DNA from: Nautilus pompilius
Lineage: Eukaryota; Mollusca; Cephalopoda; Nautilida; Nautilidae
DNA: 64,000 nt
Direction of reading: 5' to 3'
Assembly (NCBI GenBank): GCA_018389105.1
Contig: JACATO010000095.1
Coordinates: 617,501-681,500, forward strand
Shown: positions 61,590 to 64,000 of the stretch, one piece after another
How positions within the stretch are numbered: position 1 is the stretch's first letter
Layout: every line of letters starts with the position of its first letter
Notes under the pieces: generated by a model
Told to the model about the DNA's origin: nothing
Seen by the model: the letters and a program-made list of their open reading frames with translations, nothing else
Databases searched by the model: none
Translations under genes and position numbers: made by a program

Positions 61590-61865
61590 CATCCCTCACA
61601 GAACAACGGAGGGTTAAATGCGAAGTATAAATGCCAGTAATGCGGACAGGATGATGAAGCTGGGGGTGTAGTGAGTATCATTTATGGCAGACATGGTGCC
61701 ATGTAATTCATGGAGAACGCGCGAATGCATCCCAATACTAATGGTAGCGTGTGAGCAAGATCAGTTTTGGGAAAGCTCAGCATCAGAGTTACTTGCTCAG
61801 TGGGCACAGTAATTGATCAGCTCATTAGAATGTTGCATCCTCAACAGGCGCCAACTTTTTGATTC
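61590..61865. promoter_or_regulatory. Candidate conserved non-coding element
   Basis: A block with balanced composition in AT-rich surroundings, without an open frame and without similarity to other repeats here. It contains cagtaattgatcagctcatt, with homeodomain-type cores (TAATTGA, ATTAG on the same side), and a small palindrome catggtgccatg. It looks like a developmental enhancer-type sequence, but conservation is not shown by one sequence. Confidence 0.25.
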
Positions 61866-64000
61866 TATGTTAACTCATTTAGTTCCTGAACCACTCAAAG
61901 GGAAATAGCTCAAACTGAATAACTTCTTTTAAAAAGAAATCTGATCAAACGATGGAAAGTCTTAAAAATAATGTATAAAATACAAAACTGCTACTTAGTG
62001 AAAATCCAAATAGAATCACTACTAAAAAATCAATTTCCTGCAGAAATTCTCCATAGGTCACTCACCTTGAAAACAGACATCATTAATTAATTTTTTTACA
62101 AGAACAGATCAACCTGTGCTTTGTTTGCCAGCAGGTAAAATATAAGTCAATGTTGCAGAGCACCTGTGTTTCATTATCTCAAGGCAGAATTTTCATATCA
62201 ATACTACAAGCAAGTCTACACTACCCACCAACCATCACCTGTGACCAGTTGATTCAGGTACCCGGCACAATTTTTCGTTGTAGGGTAGAAACTATTAAAC
62301 AAACCAGAAATCCATATAAGAGAAGCATGGAACCCGATCTAAAGCAGAGAAAGAGGGCAGCATTGTATTGGGGAGGTTGGTCATCGGAATGGTTATTAGT
62401 TAAACAACTAGTAGTCTGTTGACAAAACACTAAAAAAAAACAAAAGTTATAAAACTAAGCCTGGCTCATCTTTAATCAGATATACAAAAAATAAACTACA
62501 GTTATGAAAATCAAAGATAAAAATAATTGAGGGTTTTAAGAGTGTAACTTGGGTATCAAGATTTAAAACGAAACAAAAAAACCCCGCAAAAAGAACAAAG
62601 AAAAACAGAAAAGATATACTTGTTTATAATAAGCAGCCCACTACTTCTCTTCCAGTGAAGCATTTACCTTTATTTTTAATGTGAACAAACAGAGTCTGCC
62701 GTTCAATAATAAGATTAAAAGAAACCTTTACATTTGTGCTCTTGTTTAGGTATTTGGAAAAAATTTCCACTTAAAAATTTTGGGTGAAAATGGACTAAGT
62801 AAACTTAGTTAAGAATGTCTGATGTTATTCTCTGTTAACCAATAATTTTAATTTGTCATTTATTTTTTTGCTAAAATTTTTAATAATTTGGTAATATCGC
62901 ACTAGATGCTAATTTATTTCACCCACCTGAAAGTAATTTGCATAAATACTACTCCTTGCATCACCTGAGGTCACCGTCACATGTGGCAATGCCCTCTTCA
63001 CGAACCAGTCATCCCCTTTGTCTTTAGAGGATCTTAAGAAAGGCACTAACAAACAAGCAGATGCTAGTAGCACTAATAAATTACCGTATATTTTTTTAAC
63101 AAGGAAAAAAAAAGTTAATATAATTATACAAAACATATGCAACATTGGTTAAAAACTGAAGGAGGTAATGGTGAACAGCAACCAAACTTGAAGAAATGTT
63201 TTTATCGATGGCTTACTGTATTTGTTTTTCAATTTCATGTGGTGTTATTACTTTTTTTTTGAAAATCCATATTGTAAACATGGGAGATGGATGGTGGTAC
63301 CTTTATTAATTAGCCTGGTATTGCTCACATACTCCTGGAGCACAGCTACTTCCAAAAAAAATTGTATATATATAATGGTAATGTTTACAGAGACTGTTTA
63401 TAAAATTTGATTTAAAAAACTTTTAAATAGCAAAGCAAAAAAAAAAAAAGAAAAAAGAACATAACTATAATTCACTAAAATAAGTTCTATGTAAAAGAAT
63501 ATGATGAAATGAAGAAAGAGGTTTTGCCATTGACTGATTTATATGAATATTTAACCCAGAAGGCATAAGTCTCTCAGTTTATTTAAAAATTGGCATTGTA
63601 CTACTTTGCTGATAACGGTCTATAGATTGTAATCACTATAATAAAGCTTTCTGAGGCAGAGTACTCATAAATGTCACATGATTGTACAGCAGCCAACAGA
63701 CTCGAACAAGAGAGCACCAACAAGAAGACTGTGTGACTGTTTATTTACTAAGTGGCTAACAAAAACCTTACTAACTTTAGTTTTCTTAACCTTTGTGCTG
63801 ACTGCAGGTGGATGATGCTATTCTTGTACTTTTGATTCTTATTCTGTACGCCATAAATTAAAAATGAAGAGAATCTAGAATAAAACTTCTCAAGTTATTG
63901 AAGATGCAATGGAGGCTCACTGACAAAACATATTGAATGGTGATCTGGTGGAATCATCAACTAGGACAGTCACAACGATGGCGCTGTATCAGACCGGACA
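61866..64000. other. Non-coding stretch to the window end, no gene recognised
   Basis: AT-rich with several A-runs (for example 63437-63449). An open stretch at 62150-62422 (plus, 90 codons) has no recognisable domain. The last 100 bp are more G+C-balanced and could continue into something outside the window. Confidence 0.45.

Overview
This is a piece of an animal nuclear genome that is AT-rich (by eye, clearly below half G+C). It contains no complete, intact host gene that I can recognise. There are no bacterial gene arrays, operons or ribosome binding sites. The content is typical of a large intron or an intergenic desert: long AT-rich non-coding DNA, microsatellites, tRNA-derived SINEs and broken DNA transposons. 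The mix of element families (hAT elements related to GTF2IRD2/ZMYM1-type proteins, Tc1/mariner, a pogo/Tigger-like MITE, a non-LTR retrotransposon remnant, and an invertebrate-looking histone H1 fragment) suggests an invertebrate, possibly a lophotrochozoan such as a mollusc. I cannot prove the phylum from sequence alone.

Layout. 0-3.4 kb: AT-rich DNA ending in a 21.5-copy, 48-bp tandem array (2352-3379). 3.4-19.4 kb: non-coding DNA with scattered copies of one tRNA-derived SINE family, a 3 x 42-bp repeat and an unidentified coding-like relic (11681-12447). 19.4-21.8 kb: a decayed hAT transposon with matching ends and an 8-bp target duplication. 21.8-44 kb: mostly non-coding, with more SINE copies, an internally deleted mariner (26.9 kb) and a candidate conserved non-coding block (35.3 kb). 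44.2-44.9 kb: a hAT tip, a second type of tRNA-like SINE and a broken histone H1-like reading frame. 45.5-48.4 kb: a composite element with about 275-bp terminal inverted repeats that hold two different truncated hAT-type transposase halves pointing at each other. 49.6-50.05 kb: an almost perfect 215-bp tandem duplication. 54.0-55.6 kb: a complete but dead Tc1 element of a type I associate with fish genomes. 55.9-56.5 kb: a pogo/Tigger-like MITE. 57.6-58.3 kb: the 3' part of a dead non-LTR retrotransposon. 58.3-64 kb: non-coding DNA, two more SINE copies and a second candidate conserved non-coding block (61.6 kb).

No genes work together here in a pathway. The biology on view is transposon history: insertion, deletion, recombination between unlike elements, and probable horizontal movement of the Tc1. 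The most unusual structure is the convergent two-transposase composite at 45.5-48.4 kb. All coding calls are on damaged (pseudogene) sequences, recognised by reading through stops and frameshifts.
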